A stretch of DNA of 64,000 bases from an uncultured Clostridia bacterium. GTDB lineage: Bacteria > Bacillota > Clostridia > Oscillospirales > Acutalibacteraceae. The notes beneath the pieces were generated by a model that made no database searches, was not told where the DNA came from, and worked only from the letters and a program-made list of their open reading frames with translations. Numbering within the stretch: the first letter of the stretch is position 1; each line of letters begins with the position of its first letter. Below, piece after piece: positions 45,529-61,987 of this stretch. The stretch spans positions 62,001 through 126,000 of the forward strand of contig CALWIP010000023.1 of assembly GCA_944380775.1 (NCBI GenBank). Reading direction: 5' to 3'. The translations under genes were made by a program, and so were the position numbers.

Positions 45529-45557
45529 ATTGTAACAAGTAAGAAGCCAAAAATCAA
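45529..45557 (-). promoter_or_regulatory. Second promoter in the str block, upstream of tuf
   Basis: TTGATT (plus AATCAA 45552-45557) and TACAAT (plus ATTGTA 45529-45534) are separated by 17 bp, in the fusA-tuf gap. No terminator precedes it, so tuf receives both read-through and local transcripts. Confidence 0.7.
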
Positions 45558-45576
45558 GAGAGATTCAAAAACTTGC

Positions 45577-47655
45577 TTATTCTTTTTTCGCGCGGGCGGA
45601 AATAATCGACTCCGAAACAGACTTCGGAACCTCGGCGTAGTGCGCCGGCTCCATGACATACTGGCCGCGGCCCTGCGTCTTGGAACGCATGTCGGTCGCA
45701 TAGCCGAACATCTCGGAGAGCGGTACTTCCGCGTTAATGCGCTGGCCGCCCGGCAGGGCGTCCATGCCGAGGATCATGCCGCGGCGGGAGTTCAGGTCGC
45801 CGATGACGTCGCCCATATACTCCTCCGGAACAGTGACGCTCACCTTCATAATCGGCTCGAGCAGCACCGGGTCCGCTTTGCGCATCGCCTCTTTGAACGC
45901 CATCGAACCGGCGATCTTAAAGGCCATTTCCGAAGAGTCGACCTCGTGGTAAGAACCGTCGTACAGCGTAACCTTGACGTCTACCACATTGTAGCCCGCC
46001 AGAACGCCGCTGAGCATTGCGCCCTGGATACCTTGGTCGACCGCCGGGATATATTCCTTCGGGATGGAGCCGCCAACGGTGGCGTTGACAAACTCGTAAC
46101 CCTTGCCCGGGTTCGGTTCAATCTTGATTTTAACATGGCCGTACTGGCCGCGGCCGCCGGACTGGCGCGCATACTTGGTGTCGACATCCGCCAGCTTGCG
46201 GATGGTCTCCTTGTAGGCGACCTGCGGCTTGCCGACATTCGCTTCCACCTTGAACTCACGCATCAGGCGGTCCACGATAATCTCCAAATGGAGCTCGCCC
46301 ATACCGGCGATGATGGTTTGCCCGGTTTCCTCGTCGGTGTAAGCCTTAAAGGTCGGGTCTTCTTCCGCCAGCTTCGCCAGCGCAATGCCCATCTTTTCCT
46401 GGCCGGCCTTGGTCTTCGGCTCAATGGCCACGCGGATAACCGGCTCCGGGAATTCCATCGACTCCAGCACAACGGGCGCTTTCGCGTCGCAGAGCGTGTC
46501 GCCGGTGGTGGTGTTCTTCAGGCCGACCGCCGCGGCGATATCGCCCGCATACACCATTTCAATGTCCTGGCGGTGGTTCGCGTGCATCTGCAAGATGCGG
46601 CCGATGCGCTCGTTCGTATCCTTCACCGAGTTGTAAACCGTAGAGCCCGCGGTGAGCGTACCGGAATACACGCGGAAGAAGCACAGCTTGCCGACAAACG
46701 GGTCCGTTGCAATCTTAAACGCAAGGGCCGAGAACGGTTCATTGTCGGAGGAATGGCGTTCCTCTTCCTCGCCGGTCTCCGGGTTCACGCCACGGATGCT
46801 CGGGACATCGGTCGGGGCGGGCATATAGTCGACAATGGCGTCGAGCAGCTTCTGCACGCCCTTATTCTTGTAAGAGGTGCCGCAGGTAACCGGCACCATC
46901 GTGTTGTTAATGGTAGACTTACGGATGCACTTTTTGATTTCATCCTGCGTGAGCTCCTGCCCCTCCAGATATTTCTCAAAAAGCTCGTCGTCCTGCTCGG
47001 CAACATGCTCGACCATCTCGGTGTGGTACTTTTCGGCCAGTTCCTTCATATCCTCCGGAATCTCTTCCGTGCGGATGTCCTTGCCGAGGTCGTCGTAGTA
47101 AACATATGCCTTCATCTCCACCAGGTCGATGATCCCCTTGAAGGTATCCTCCGAACCGATCGGGAGCTGAATCGGCACCGCGTTGCACTTCAGGCGGTCC
47201 TTCATCATCTGGACGACGCGATAGAAATCGGCGCCCATGATGTCCATTTTATTGACATAAGCCATGCGGGGGACCTTATATTCCTCCGCCTGGCGCCAAA
47301 CCGTCTCAGACTGCGGTTCAACGCCGCCCTTGGCGCAGAATACCGTCACCGAGCCGTCCAGCACGCGCAGGGAGCGCTCCACCTCAACGGTGAAGTCCAC
47401 GTGGCCGGGGGTGTCGATGATGTTGATGCGGTGGTTCTTCCAGAAGCAAGTCGTCGCGGCGGACGTAATGGTGATGCCGCGCTCCTGCTCCTGCGCCATC
47501 CAGTCCATCGTGGCGGAACCGTCGTGGGTCTCGCCGATCTTATGGTTAATACCGGTGTAAAACAGAATACGCTCGGTCGTCGTGGTTTTACCTGCATCGA
47601 TATGCGCCATGATACCGATGTTGCGGGTCATCTCAAGTGATACCTGCCTTGGCAT
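45577..47655 (-). CDS. fusA: Elongation factor G
   Basis: This 692-residue translocation GTPase has G1 [15 protein letters not shown], effector [13 protein letters not shown]3 [15 protein letters not shown] and G4 NKMD. Domains II-V include [18 protein letters not shown]. The length is normal. ATG 47655 follows GGAGG by 5 nt; an in-frame start 15 nt upstream lies before that site and is unlikely. Confidence 0.99.
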   Translation of the reverse strand: MPRQVSLEMTRNIGIMAHIDAGKTTTTERILFYTGINHKIGETHDGSATMDWMAQEQERGITITSAATTCFWKNHRINIIDTPGHVDFTVEVERSLRVLDGSVTVFCAKGGVEPQSETVWRQAEEYKVPRMAYVNKMDIMGADFYRVVQMMKDRLKCNAVPIQLPIGSEDTFKGIIDLVEMKAYVYYDDLGKDIRTEEIPEDMKELAEKYHTEMVEHVAEQDDELFEKYLEGQELTQDEIKKCIRKSTINNTMVPVTCGTSYKNKGVQKLLDAIVDYMPAPTDVPSIRGVNPETGEEEERHSSDNEPFSALAFKIATDPFVGKLCFFRVYSGTLTAGSTVYNSVKDTNERIGRILQMHANHRQDIEMVYAGDIAAAVGLKNTTTGDTLCDAKAPVVLESMEFPEPVIRVAIEPKTKAGQEKMGIALAKLAEEDPTFKAYTDEETGQTIIAGMGELHLEIIVDRLMREFKVEANVGKPQVAYKETIRKLADVDTKYARQSGGRGQYGHVKIKIEPNPGKGYEFVNATVGGSIPKEYIPAVDQGIQGAMLSGVLAGYNVVDVKVTLYDGSYHEVDSSEMAFKIAGSMAFKEAMRKADPVLLEPIMKVSVTVPEEYMGDVIGDLNSRRGMILGMDALPGGQRINAEVPLSEMFGYATDMRSKTQGRGQYVMEPAHYAEVPKSVSESIISARAKKE

Positions 47656-47789
47656 AGTTTCCTCCTTCAATGATATGGTCGGACATGTGTGGCCTGGTGC
47701 TCGTCCCTACGCGTGCCGAAAACACGCGGGGCCCGGCCTCTCCTGCGGGCCGCAGCCCAGCGGCTCCCGGCTTGGGCAATGCTGCCGCA

Positions 47790-48260
47790 TTACCACCTGT
47801 AGTGTGCGAACGCCTTGTTGGCCTCCGCCATCTTATGCGTGTCGTCACGCTTCTTGGCGGCGCCGCCAGCACCGTTCATCGCATCAAGGATCTCGCCGGC
47901 AAGTCTCTCTTTCATGGTCTTTTCCGAGCGGAGCCGGGAATAATTCGCCATCCAGCGCAGGCCCAGCGTCTGCCGCCGCTCCGGGCGGACCTCAATCGGG
48001 ACCTGGTAGGTGGCGCCGCCGACACGGCGGGCTTTTACTTCCAGCGACGGCATGACATTCTCCATCGCCTGCTCGAACGCCTCGAGCGGGTCCTTCCCGG
48101 TTTTGTCCCTTACAATGTCGAACGCACCGTAAACGATCTTCTGGGCGACGCCCTTCTTCCCATCATACATGATGTTGTTGACCAGGCGCGTGACCAGCTT
48201 CGAATTGTAAATCGGATCGGGCAGGACATCACGTTTCGCAATATTACCTCTTCTTGGCAC
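47790..48260 (-). CDS. rpsG: 30S ribosomal protein S7
   Basis: This 156-residue small-subunit head protein starts with GTG at 48260 ([20 protein letters not shown]), 8 nt after GGAGG. It contains [21 protein letters not shown] and [16 protein letters not shown]. It binds the 3' domain of 16S rRNA. In enteric bacteria S7 also represses its own operon through the rpsL-rpsG gap; that gap here contains two hairpins. Confidence 0.98.
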   Translation of the reverse strand: MPRRGNIAKRDVLPDPIYNSKLVTRLVNNIMYDGKKGVAQKIVYGAFDIVRDKTGKDPLEAFEQAMENVMPSLEVKARRVGGATYQVPIEVRPERRQTLGLRWMANYSRLRSEKTMKERLAGEILDAMNGAGGAAKKRDDTHKMAEANKAFAHYRW

Positions 48261-48331
48261 TTTGCTTCCCTCCTTCACAGCAATGATATCACAGGTACTC
48301 GAAAGCGACAAAACTCCCGTTGGCCAGCAGA

Positions 48332-48381
48332 GGCGTTTTTAGAATGATCTATCCAAAACGCCGCTGTCATACCAGCAGCGG
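48332..48381 (-). promoter_or_regulatory. Two hairpins in the rpsL-rpsG gap
   Basis: GGCGTTTT pairs with AAAACGCC (48332-48362), and the adjacent CCGCTG pairs with CAGCGG (48361-48381); the two are nearly stacked. The position matches the S7 autoregulatory site known from enteric bacteria, but the function here is inferred. Confidence 0.4.
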
Positions 48382-48420
48382 TATGCAAGCCATAGGTTCC
48401 TTGTCAAATTTCACTTAACC

Positions 48421-48846
48421 TTACTTCTTAGCGCCGGGCTTCGGACGCTTCGCGCCATACTTGGAACGGCCCTGGGCGCGCTTAGCAACGCCTTGCGCAT
48501 CGAGCGTACCGCGGATGATGTGGTAACGCACGCCAGGCAGGTCCTTTACACGGCCGCCGCGGATCATCACGACGCTGTGCTCCTGCAGATTGTGGCCGAC
48601 GCCGGGAATATAGGCGGTAACCTCGATCCCGTTGGAAAGCCTGACCCTGGCTACTTTGCGCAGCGCGGAATTCGGCTTCTTCGGGGTCATCGTCTTGACA
48701 GACGTGCAAACGCCGCGCTTTTGCGGGGAATCCTGATCAATCGGGATCCTCTTCTTGGAGTTCCATCCCCTCAAAAGAGCCGGAGCCTTCGCCTTCTTCT
48801 CACTGACCTCTCTGCCCGTATGGACTAACTGGTTAAATGTTGGCAT
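48421..48846 (-). CDS. rpsL: 30S ribosomal protein S12
   Basis: This 141-residue decoding-centre protein shows [39 protein letters not shown] and [20 protein letters not shown]. The Lys of TPKKPNSAL is the usual streptomycin-sensitive residue. AAGGAGG is 6 nt before the ATG. It directly follows rpoC; the small L7Ae-type gene that commonly sits between them in Firmicutes is missing. Confidence 0.99.
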   Translation of the reverse strand: MPTFNQLVHTGREVSEKKAKAPALLRGWNSKKRIPIDQDSPQKRGVCTSVKTMTPKKPNSALRKVARVRLSNGIEVTAYIPGVGHNLQEHSVVMIRGGRVKDLPGVRYHIIRGTLDAQGVAKRAQGRSKYGAKRPKPGAKK

Positions 48847-48876
48847 TCAGACACCTCCTTGTAAGATTTGTTCTAT

Positions 48877-48960
48877 GTTAAACAGGCATTAGGATGCCCC
48901 GTTTAACCAAAAATACCCAAGGGGAACCACGCGCGGAAATCCCGCCGCGGGGGGATTTCC
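48877..48960 (-). promoter_or_regulatory. Structured rpsL leader with two hairpins
   Basis: GTTAAAC and GGCAT pair with ATGCC and GTTTAAC (48877-48907). Further upstream GGAAATCC pairs with GGATTTCC across a GC-rich loop (48935-48960). Neither has a T-run, so these are candidates for translational control or RNA processing rather than termination. Confidence 0.45.
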
Positions 48961-49012
48961 CTCCGGCAGGATTTTCCTTTTTCCGCATTTGACCCCACGG
49001 TTTTTTATTCTA

Positions 49013-52558
<3,546 letters not shown>

Positions 52559-52579
52559 GCGATGGCCCCCTTCGCTCCA

Positions 52580-56302
<3,723 letters not shown>

Positions 56303-56388
56303 TCCATTCCTATATTTGCCGCGTCTGCAAGTTCTTCTGCCCAGTTACACCGATCCACGCAAATTTTTACAAATTTTCCGTGATACTC

Positions 56389-56556
56389 TTGCCTTTTTTC
56401 AAAATCCATGCTAAGATAGGAATCAGTTAGGAAGAGTATAAGTTTCCATGATGATGCAGTATACTATTTTATAACAACATCCGGTATTTGTCAACTCTAC
56501 CAGAGGAAATTTCTTGGGTTTTTTCGGGGGCCTTTCCGTGGGGAAGGCTTTTTTGT
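56389..56556 (+). ncRNA. Candidate short non-coding transcript antisense to the rpoB leader
   Basis: On the plus strand TTGCCT (56389-56394) and TAAGAT (56412-56417) are 17 bp apart. About 130 nt downstream the hairpin GCCTTTCC/GGAAGGC is followed by T6 (56530-56556). No gene precedes this terminator on the plus strand, so it needs a transcript of its own. The RNA would overlap the rpoB leader over about 35 nt. Both promoter boxes match only four of six positions. Confidence 0.35.
56466..56494 (-). promoter_or_regulatory. Promoter of the rpoBC-rpsLG-fusA-tuf block
   Basis: A perfect TTGACA (plus TGTCAA 56489-56494) and TAAAAT (plus ATTTTA 56466-56471) are separated by 17 bp. The transcript starts near 56458. 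Confidence 0.85.
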
Positions 56557-56589
56557 TTTCCCCTGGCAACCTTCCCGCGCAAAAAGAAA

Positions 56590-56627
56590 AAGAAGCAGGA
56601 CCCACGGCGGTTTTCCTGCTTCTTTTT
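56590..56627 (-). terminator. Terminator after the Rrf2 gene
   Basis: AGAAGCAGGA pairs with TCCTGCTTCT, followed by TTTTCTTTTTG on the minus strand, 7 nt past the stop. It ends the yigZ-dgt-dnaG-rpoD-rrf2 block. Confidence 0.88.
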
Positions 56628-56633
56628 TTGCGC

Positions 56634-57026
56634 TCACACCTTCGGGCGGAGCGCCGCAAACGTGTAAGAGTCGAGCTTTTCCCGCACCAGGCGGGAAATT
56701 TCCCCGTAAATTTCGTGGAAGCGGCAGCTCGTGTTGTCGCAGCAGTATGCATCCTGCTGGCAGCGCGAAATCATGTACGGTCCTTCCACCGCTTCAATGA
56801 CCTCGCGCAGCGTAATATTCTCCGGCGGGCGGGCCAGCTGATAGCCGCCGTGCGCGCCTTTGTAGGACTGCACGATGCCGCCGGCCACGAGCTTGCGCAG
56901 GATTTTCAACGCAAAGCGCGGCGGCACATGCGTCTCATCCGAAAGAGAGCGCGCGTCGCGCTTGCGGCCGTCTGCGAGCCGGTCCACAATCCGCACGGCG
57001 TAATCGGCCTCCAGGGTCATATGCAT
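56634..57026 (-). CDS. Rrf2-family regulator with IscR-type Fe-S ligands
   Basis: The N-terminal winged helix of this 130-residue protein (LEADYAVRIVDRLADG, then FALKILRKLVAGGIVQSYKGAHGGYQLA) is typical of Rrf2. The C-terminal half carries C89-x5-C95-x5-C101 and H104, the same spacing as the three Cys and one His that hold the [2Fe-2S] cluster in IscR. An extra C96 is present. It should sense Fe-S status, oxygen or NO. It follows rpoD by 19 nt rather than an isc or suf operon. GGGGGAGG is 8 nt before the ATG. Confidence 0.92.
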   Translation of the reverse strand: MHMTLEADYAVRIVDRLADGRKRDARSLSDETHVPPRFALKILRKLVAGGIVQSYKGAHGGYQLARPPENITLREVIEAVEGPYMISRCQQDAYCCDNTSCRFHEIYGEISRLVREKLDSYTFAALRPKV

Positions 57027-57045
57027 AAACGGCGCCTCCCCCGGC

Positions 57046-58140
57046 TCAATCCAAGAAATCCTTCAGCTTTTTGCTGCGGCTCGGGTGCCGCAGTTTGCGC
57101 AGGGCCTTCGCCTCAATCTGACGGATGCGTTCGCGCGTGACGTTGAATTCCTTGCCCACCTCTTCCAACGTGCGGGAACGCCCGTCTTCCAGGCCAAAAC
57201 GCAGGCGCAGCACCTTTTCCTCGCGCGGGGTGAGCGTGTCCAGCACCTCGGAGAGCTGCTCCTTGAGCAGCGTGTGCGAAGCGGCGTCTTGCGGCGCGGG
57301 GGCGTCGTCGTCGGGGATGAAGTCGCCCAGGTGGCTGTCCTCTTCCTCGCCAATCGGCGTTTCCAGCGAGACCGGCTCCTGCGCCACGCGCATAATCTCC
57401 CGGACCTTGTCCACCGGCATATCCAATTCTTCAGAGATCTCGTCGGCCGTCGGCTCATGCCCGTTGGTGTGCAGCAGCTGGCTGGACACTTTTTTCACTT
57501 TGTTGATGGTCTCGACCATGTGCACCGGGATGCGGATGGTACGCGCCTGGTCCGCAATGGCGCGGGTGATGGCCTGGCGGATCCACCAAGTGGCGTAAGT
57601 AGAAAATTTGAAGCCCTTTGTGTAGTCGAACTTTTCCACCGCCTTAATCAGGCCCAGGTTTCCCTCCTGGATGAGGTCCAAAAACTGCATCCCGCGGCCG
57701 AGGTAGCGCTTTGCAATGCTCACCACCAGGCGCAGGTTCGCCTCAGAGAGGCGTTTTTTCGCGCTCTCATCCCCGTTTTTAATGCGGATGGCAAGGTCGA
57801 TCTCCTCCTCGGGCGTAAGCAGCGGCACGCGGCCGATTTCCTTGAGGTAGACCTTGACCGGGTCGTCGATGGCGATGCCCTCCGTGCTCAACGCGGACTC
57901 GAGGTCCTCGGCGTCGCTCAGGTCGTTTTCCAGCTCCAGGTCCTCCAGGTGCAGGTCGGAAAAATCCTCGATGACTTCGATGCCCTGGCTCTCCAGCGAA
58001 TCGTAGAATTTTTCAATCTGCTCCGGCTCGAGGTCCAATTCCCCCAGGGAATCCTCAATTTCCTTTGTCGTGAGCTGGCCCTTGCTCTTGCCCTGCTCCA
58101 GCAAGCTTCGAATGACTGTCCTTTTATCCGGCGTATCCAT
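57046..58140 (-). CDS. rpoD: Primary RNA polymerase sigma factor (sigma-A)
   Basis: This 364-residue protein has a short region 1.1 and region 1.2 at [21 protein letters not shown]. Regions 2.1-2.4 contain [18 protein letters not shown] and [20 protein letters not shown], and region 3 follows. Region 4 contains [18 protein letters not shown] and [20 protein letters not shown]. It recognises the TTGACA/TATAAT promoters seen throughout the window. ATG 58140 follows a GGGGG ribosome binding site by 9 nt, and dnaG stops 13 nt upstream. Confidence 0.98.
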   Translation of the reverse strand: MDTPDKRTVIRSLLEQGKSKGQLTTKEIEDSLGELDLEPEQIEKFYDSLESQGIEVIEDFSDLHLEDLELENDLSDAEDLESALSTEGIAIDDPVKVYLKEIGRVPLLTPEEEIDLAIRIKNGDESAKKRLSEANLRLVVSIAKRYLGRGMQFLDLIQEGNLGLIKAVEKFDYTKGFKFSTYATWWIRQAITRAIADQARTIRIPVHMVETINKVKKVSSQLLHTNGHEPTADEISEELDMPVDKVREIMRVAQEPVSLETPIGEEEDSHLGDFIPDDDAPAPQDAASHTLLKEQLSEVLDTLTPREEKVLRLRFGLEDGRSRTLEEVGKEFNVTRERIRQIEAKALRKLRHPSRSKKLKDFLD

Positions 58141-58153
58141 TGAGTGAATCCCC

Positions 58154-59920
58154 CTATTTTTTCTGCTCCCGTAATGTCTGTAAATATGCCTGTATGGCCT
58201 TCCCGTCGGCGGAGGCGATCTCCGCCGCGCCAAGTCTGGCGCCCTCCTGCAGGATCACGTCGATATATTCTTTCGCATCCTCCATCCCCGCCGTAATGGG
58301 ATGATAGACCGCCAGGATCCTGGCGATGGCGCTGATCTCTTCAACAGAAAATTCCCCGGAAAGATCCGTCAAGCTGCACGCCTTGCCGTCTATCATTTTG
58401 CCCAATATCGTGCGATATACCCGGCGGTTAAATTCTGTGCAGAATTTTTCCGGCGGCAGCTTTTCTGCGGTTTTGCGCGCCATGTCGGGGTGGTCGAACA
58501 AAAACGCAAGGAGCGCTTCTTCCGCGTTGGCCGCGCGCAGGTGCTCCCCTTTTTCCGGGTTCACCGAGTCGCGGTAGCCGGAAGAAGCCTGCTGCATGGC
58601 ACGGAATTCCTGTTTCTGGCGCGCCTGCGAGGTTTTGCGGCGGCTGCGGGCAATTTGCAGCAGCACCGCGCTGCGGTCCACCCCTTGTTCCGCGGCAATT
58701 TTGCTCGCGTACACTTCCTGCTCAATCTTGCTGTCCAGCGTGGCGAGCAGGTCCGCCGCCTGCGTCAAGTAAGAGACGCGCCCTGCGGCAGACCGCATGT
58801 CGCAGCTGTCGCGGATTTTTTGCAGGCGGTATTCCACGTCGTCGCGGCTGCCCTCTAAAAGCTGCTTGAAGCGCGCCGGACCCTGTTCCCCGTGCGAGCG
58901 GAGGAATTCATCCGGGTCTTTCCCGCCCGTCACCGTCAGCACGCGGACCTCAAGCCCCGCCTCCCGCAGGATGGGGATGGCGCGCGCGGTCGCTTTCTGC
59001 CCCGCGCCGTCCGCGTCGTAGCAAATGACAACTTCCTTGGCGTAGCGCGCCATGAGCCGGGCCTGCTCCGCGGTGAGGGCGGTGCCGAGCGTCGCAATGG
59101 CGTTGGTAAACCCCGCCTGGTGCAGCGCGATGACGTCCATGTAGCCTTCCGCAAGGATGAGTTGGCCGTTCGCGCTGTTTTTGGCAAAATTCATGGCAAA
59201 AAGGCCGCTGCTTTTGCGGAAGACCGGCGTATCGGACGTGTTGAGGTATTTAGGCTTGCCGTCGCCGAGGATGCGCCCGCCAAAAGCGATGACGTTCCCC
59301 CGCAGGTCGATAATCGGGTACATCACGCGGCCGAAAAAGCGGTCTACCAGCCGCCCGCGCGCGGAGCGGAACGCCACGTTCGCCTGCACAAGCTCGTCCT
59401 GCCGGTAGCCCTTTTGGGCCAGGTGGTCCACCAATGCAAAGCGGGTTTCCGGCGAAAAGCCGAGGCCGAAATGGCGGATGGTTCGCGCGGTAAGGGCGCG
59501 CCCCGTCAAATATTCCAGGCCGCGCCGCCCCTGCGCGCTCATCAGGACATGGTAGTAAAAGCGCGCCGTCTCCCGGTTGATCTCCAAAATGCGGGCCTTC
59601 AGCCGCGCGTAGCCGTCGTCCACGCGGTCCTCCGGCATTTGCAGGCCGGCACGGTCCGCGAGAAATTTCACCGCTTCTATGTAATCCAGGTTTTCCAAAC
59701 GGCGGATAAAGGTAATCACGTCGCCGCCGGCCCCGCAGCCGAAGCAGTAAAACGAATCGTTGTCCGGGTAGATGTGGAACGAGGGCGTTTTTTCGCTGTG
59801 GAACGGGCAGAGCCCCACCAGGTTCCGCCCGCTGCGCCGCAGGTTTACATAGGGCGCGGCAATCTCCGCAAGGTTACAACGGTGTTTGAGCTCTTGTAAA
59901 AATGCTTCCGGCAGCGGCAT
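58154..59920 (-). CDS. dnaG: DNA primase
   Basis: This 588-residue primase has an N-terminal zinc ribbon C38-x2-H41-x17-C59-x2-C62, an RNA-polymerase core and a TOPRIM centre ([14 protein letters not shown], then [14 protein letters not shown]). A C-terminal DnaB-binding helical part closes it. It makes RNA primers for lagging-strand synthesis. ATG 59920 follows GGGGGG by 5 nt. It lies between dgt and rpoD, the classical primase-sigma pairing. Confidence 0.97.
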   Translation of the reverse strand: MPLPEAFLQELKHRCNLAEIAAPYVNLRRSGRNLVGLCPFHSEKTPSFHIYPDNDSFYCFGCGAGGDVITFIRRLENLDYIEAVKFLADRAGLQMPEDRVDDGYARLKARILEINRETARFYYHVLMSAQGRRGLEYLTGRALTARTIRHFGLGFSPETRFALVDHLAQKGYRQDELVQANVAFRSARGRLVDRFFGRVMYPIIDLRGNVIAFGGRILGDGKPKYLNTSDTPVFRKSSGLFAMNFAKNSANGQLILAEGYMDVIALHQAGFTNAIATLGTALTAEQARLMARYAKEVVICYDADGAGQKATARAIPILREAGLEVRVLTVTGGKDPDEFLRSHGEQGPARFKQLLEGSRDDVEYRLQKIRDSCDMRSAAGRVSYLTQAADLLATLDSKIEQEVYASKIAAEQGVDRSAVLLQIARSRRKTSQARQKQEFRAMQQASSGYRDSVNPEKGEHLRAANAEEALLAFLFDHPDMARKTAEKLPPEKFCTEFNRRVYRTILGKMIDGKACSLTDLSGEFSVEEISAIARILAVYHPITAGMEDAKEYIDVILQEGARLGAAEIASADGKAIQAYLQTLREQKK

Positions 59921-59952
59921 GTGATCCCCCCTTCCCCCGGCGCGGCCGGGGT

Positions 59953-60945
59953 TTAGATGCTCCAGGCCTTCGGCACATAAATGGCTTGGAAGAGCCGGAC
60001 CGCAAAATGGTCCGTCATACCCGCGATGTAATCGCACGCGGCGCGCGGCGCGCCGTCTTCTTCCGCAATGCGCCGCATGTCCTCCGGCAGGTTGCCCGGC
60101 TGGACCAAATGGTCATAGAGCGCGCCGATCAGCGCGGGGACTTTGCGCTCCTCTTTTTTCGCATATGGATTCCGGTACACGCTCTCAAACATGAATTCAT
60201 GCAAGGTGCGGAACGCATGTTCCACCTCCTGCGCCATGCGGATCTCGCCGCCGGCGCTGTTCTCGATGACGGAGCGGACGAGCGTGTCGATGCGCTCCGA
60301 CTTCCGCCCGCCGAGGATCGCCGCCTCTCGCGGCAGGTCGCGCTCCCGCAGGACGCCGGCGCGCACGGCGTCGTCGATGTCGTGGTTGATGTAGGCGATG
60401 CGGTCCGCCAGCCGGACCACGCGGCCCTCCGCCGTCCCGGCCTCACGGCCGCGCGTGTGGCAAAAAATGCCGTCGCGCACCTCCCAGGTCAGGTTCAGGC
60501 CGCGGCCCCCATTCTCCAGCCGCTCCACCACGCGCACGCTCTGCTCGTAGTGGCGGAAGCCGCCGGGCGCCAGCGCGTCAAGCGCGCGCTCTCCCGCGTG
60601 GCCAAACGGCGTATGGCCGAGGTCGTGCCCGAGCGAGACGGCTTCCGTCAAATCCTCGTTGAGCAGCAGCGCGCGGGCAATAGTCCGGGCAATCTGCGAC
60701 ACCTCAAGCGTGTGGGTGAGACGCGTGCGGTAGTGGTCCCCCTCCGGCGAAAGGAAGACCTGCGTCTTGTGCTTGAGCCGCCGGAAGGATTTGCAGTGCA
60801 GGATGCGGTCCCGGTCCCGCTGGTAGGGCGTGCGCAGCGGGCATTCCTCCTCCGCCTGCACGCGGCCGAGCGTCCGCTCCGACAACGCCGCCTCCGGCGA
60901 AAGGGTCTGCCGCTCGATCTGCTGCGTCCGTTCCCGAATCGTCAT
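59953..60945 (-). CDS. dGTPase-like HD-domain triphosphohydrolase
   Basis: This 330-residue protein has the HD metal motif spread over TRLTHTLEVSQ, GHDLGHTPFGHAGE and RIAYINHDIDDA. It belongs to the deoxyguanosinetriphosphate triphosphohydrolase-like family (type 2), which hydrolyses dNTPs to nucleosides and triphosphate. Its position before dnaG suggests dNTP-pool control near replication. ATG 60945 follows AAGG by 7 nt; the frame extends 33 nt further without a ribosome binding site. Confidence 0.93.
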   Translation of the reverse strand: MTIRERTQQIERQTLSPEAALSERTLGRVQAEEECPLRTPYQRDRDRILHCKSFRRLKHKTQVFLSPEGDHYRTRLTHTLEVSQIARTIARALLLNEDLTEAVSLGHDLGHTPFGHAGERALDALAPGGFRHYEQSVRVVERLENGGRGLNLTWEVRDGIFCHTRGREAGTAEGRVVRLADRIAYINHDIDDAVRAGVLRERDLPREAAILGGRKSERIDTLVRSVIENSAGGEIRMAQEVEHAFRTLHEFMFESVYRNPYAKKEERKVPALIGALYDHLVQPGNLPEDMRRIAEEDGAPRAACDYIAGMTDHFAVRLFQAIYVPKAWSI

Positions 60946-60984
60946 CGCGCCACCTTCTTTCTTAGAAGATATACGCAAAAACCT

Positions 60985-61620
60985 TCAGGAATCCTCTAAA
61001 AAGGCGAAAAATTTTTCGCCGGTCTTCTCGACGCACGCCGTCCCGCTGGTGGCCTCGGTGATTTCCTTCTGCAGGCGGGGCAGGTCCCCGGCCGTCAAGT
61101 GAAAGCGGAGCGTCACGCCGTCGGTGAATTCGGTGTCGTCCACGACGCCGCCCAACTCGGGGATTAGCGCGGCGAGGCGGCCGTACTGGCTGTAGGAGCA
61201 AACCACCTGCGCCAGCGCGCACCGCCGCATGCACGCCACCCCGGCTGCGTTGACCGCCAGCGCCGCGCCGTGCGAGTACGCGCGCAGCAAGCCGCCCTTG
61301 CCCAGCAGCACGCCGCCGAAATAACGCGTAACCACCACCACAGCGTCCGTCACGCCGGATTTTTTCAGCACTTCAAGCAGTGGAAGGCCGGCGGTCCCCT
61401 GCGGTTCGCCGTCGTCAGAATAGCGCGCCAGGCCGCCCTCCCGCAGCAGGTAGGCGTAGGTGTGGTGGCGGGCGTCCCAATATTTCTGCCGCTGCGCCTC
61501 CACAAAGGCCATGGCCTCCTCTTCGGTGCGCACCGGGCGCGCCGCGCCCAGAAAACGCGAGCGGCGCTCGGTAAATTCGTCAAAGCCCTCCCGCAACAGC
61601 GTGCGGTAATCCCCTTCCAC
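60985..61620 (-). CDS. YigZ/IMPACT-family protein
   Basis: The N-terminal UPF0029 (IMPACT) domain of this 211-residue protein includes SRFLGAARPVRTEEEAMAF, DARHHTYAYLL, YSDDGEPQGTAGLPLLEVL and VVVVTRYFGGVLLGKGGL. A C-terminal ferredoxin-like domain (about 135-205) follows. The biochemical role of bacterial YigZ is unsettled, though its fold points to RNA or ribosome binding. It starts with GTG after AAGGGGG, and lies between rpmE's terminator and dgt. Confidence 0.92.
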   Translation of the reverse strand: MEGDYRTLLREGFDEFTERRSRFLGAARPVRTEEEAMAFVEAQRQKYWDARHHTYAYLLREGGLARYSDDGEPQGTAGLPLLEVLKKSGVTDAVVVVTRYFGGVLLGKGGLLRAYSHGAALAVNAAGVACMRRCALAQVVCSYSQYGRLAALIPELGGVVDDTEFTDGVTLRFHLTAGDLPRLQKEITEATSGTACVEKTGEKFFAFLEDS

Positions 61621-61643
61621 GGCAGCGCGCCCCCTTTCACAGA

Positions 61644-61676
61644 TAAAAACAGGGGCGGCGCGACGCGCCGCCCTGA
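61644..61676 (-). terminator. Terminator of rpmE
   Basis: GGGCGGCGC pairs with GCGCCGCCC around a 3-4 nt loop, followed by TGTTTTTATC on the minus strand. Confidence 0.88.
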
Positions 61677-61694
61677 ATTCCCACTATTTGGTTC

Positions 61695-61898
61695 TTATTT
61701 GCCCATGCCGTAGCGCTTTTTGAACATATCGACGCGCCCGCTGGTGTCCACCAGTTTCTGCTTACCTGTAAAGAACGGGTGGCACTTGGAACAAATTTCC
61801 ACGCGGATATTCTTCTTCGTGGAAGCCGTTTCGATCACATTGCCGCACGCGCAGGTGATCGTGGTCTTTTCATACTTCGGGTGCAGGTTCTCCTTCAT
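61695..61898 (-). CDS. rpmE: 50S ribosomal protein L31, zinc-binding type
   Basis: This 67-residue protein carries a CxC pair in [10 protein letters not shown] and a CxxC pair in [11 protein letters not shown], the four-Cys zinc form of L31. [20 protein letters not shown] is the family core. L31 forms a bridge between ribosomal subunits, and the zinc form is often exchanged for a zinc-free copy under zinc starvation. It has its own promoter and terminator. Confidence 0.98.
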   Translation of the reverse strand: MKENLHPKYEKTTITCACGNVIETASTKKNIRVEICSKCHPFFTGKQKLVDTSGRVDMFKKRYGMGK

Positions 61899-61941
61899 CT
61901 ATCGTCACCTCTTTCAGATAAACTCCAACTTTAACAAATGA

Positions 61942-61970
61942 ATTTTAGCACATCCGGGGGGAAAAAGCAA
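61942..61970 (-). promoter_or_regulatory. Promoter of rpmE
   Basis: TTGCTT (plus AAGCAA 61965-61970) and TAAAAT (plus ATTTTA 61942-61947) are separated by 17 bp. The leader is about 37 nt. Confidence 0.72.
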
Positions 61971-61987
61971 GAAAAAATTTTGAGAAT

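Larger units (their letters stand above)
56303..56633. other. Gap between rrf2 and rpoB: leader, promoters and terminators, no gene
   Basis: This 331-bp stretch has no convincing protein gene. It holds the rpoB promoter (56466-56494, minus) with a leader of about 155 nt, the rrf2 terminator (56590-56627) and a plus-strand promoter-terminator pair (56389-56556) that could make a short RNA. An ATG-rich 8-codon frame at about 56449-56475 on the plus strand is probably fortuitous. Confidence 0.7.

Noticed and set aside
45520..47640. A 706-codon plus-strand frame opposite fusA
   Set aside because: Same cause as the frame opposite rpoB: it mirrors EF-G codons and has no start signal.
47671..47789. 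GC-rich hairpins in the rpsG-fusA gap
   Set aside because: Short stems such as CGCGTG/CACGCG occur but have no T-run and no resemblance to a known leader. They were not distinguishable from background in GC-rich DNA.
56449..56475. An 8-codon frame beginning ATG ATG ATG on the plus strand before the orphan terminator
   Set aside because: It is too short to support from sequence, and the ribosome-binding-site spacing is wide. It is mentioned only as a possible leader peptide if the transcript proves real.
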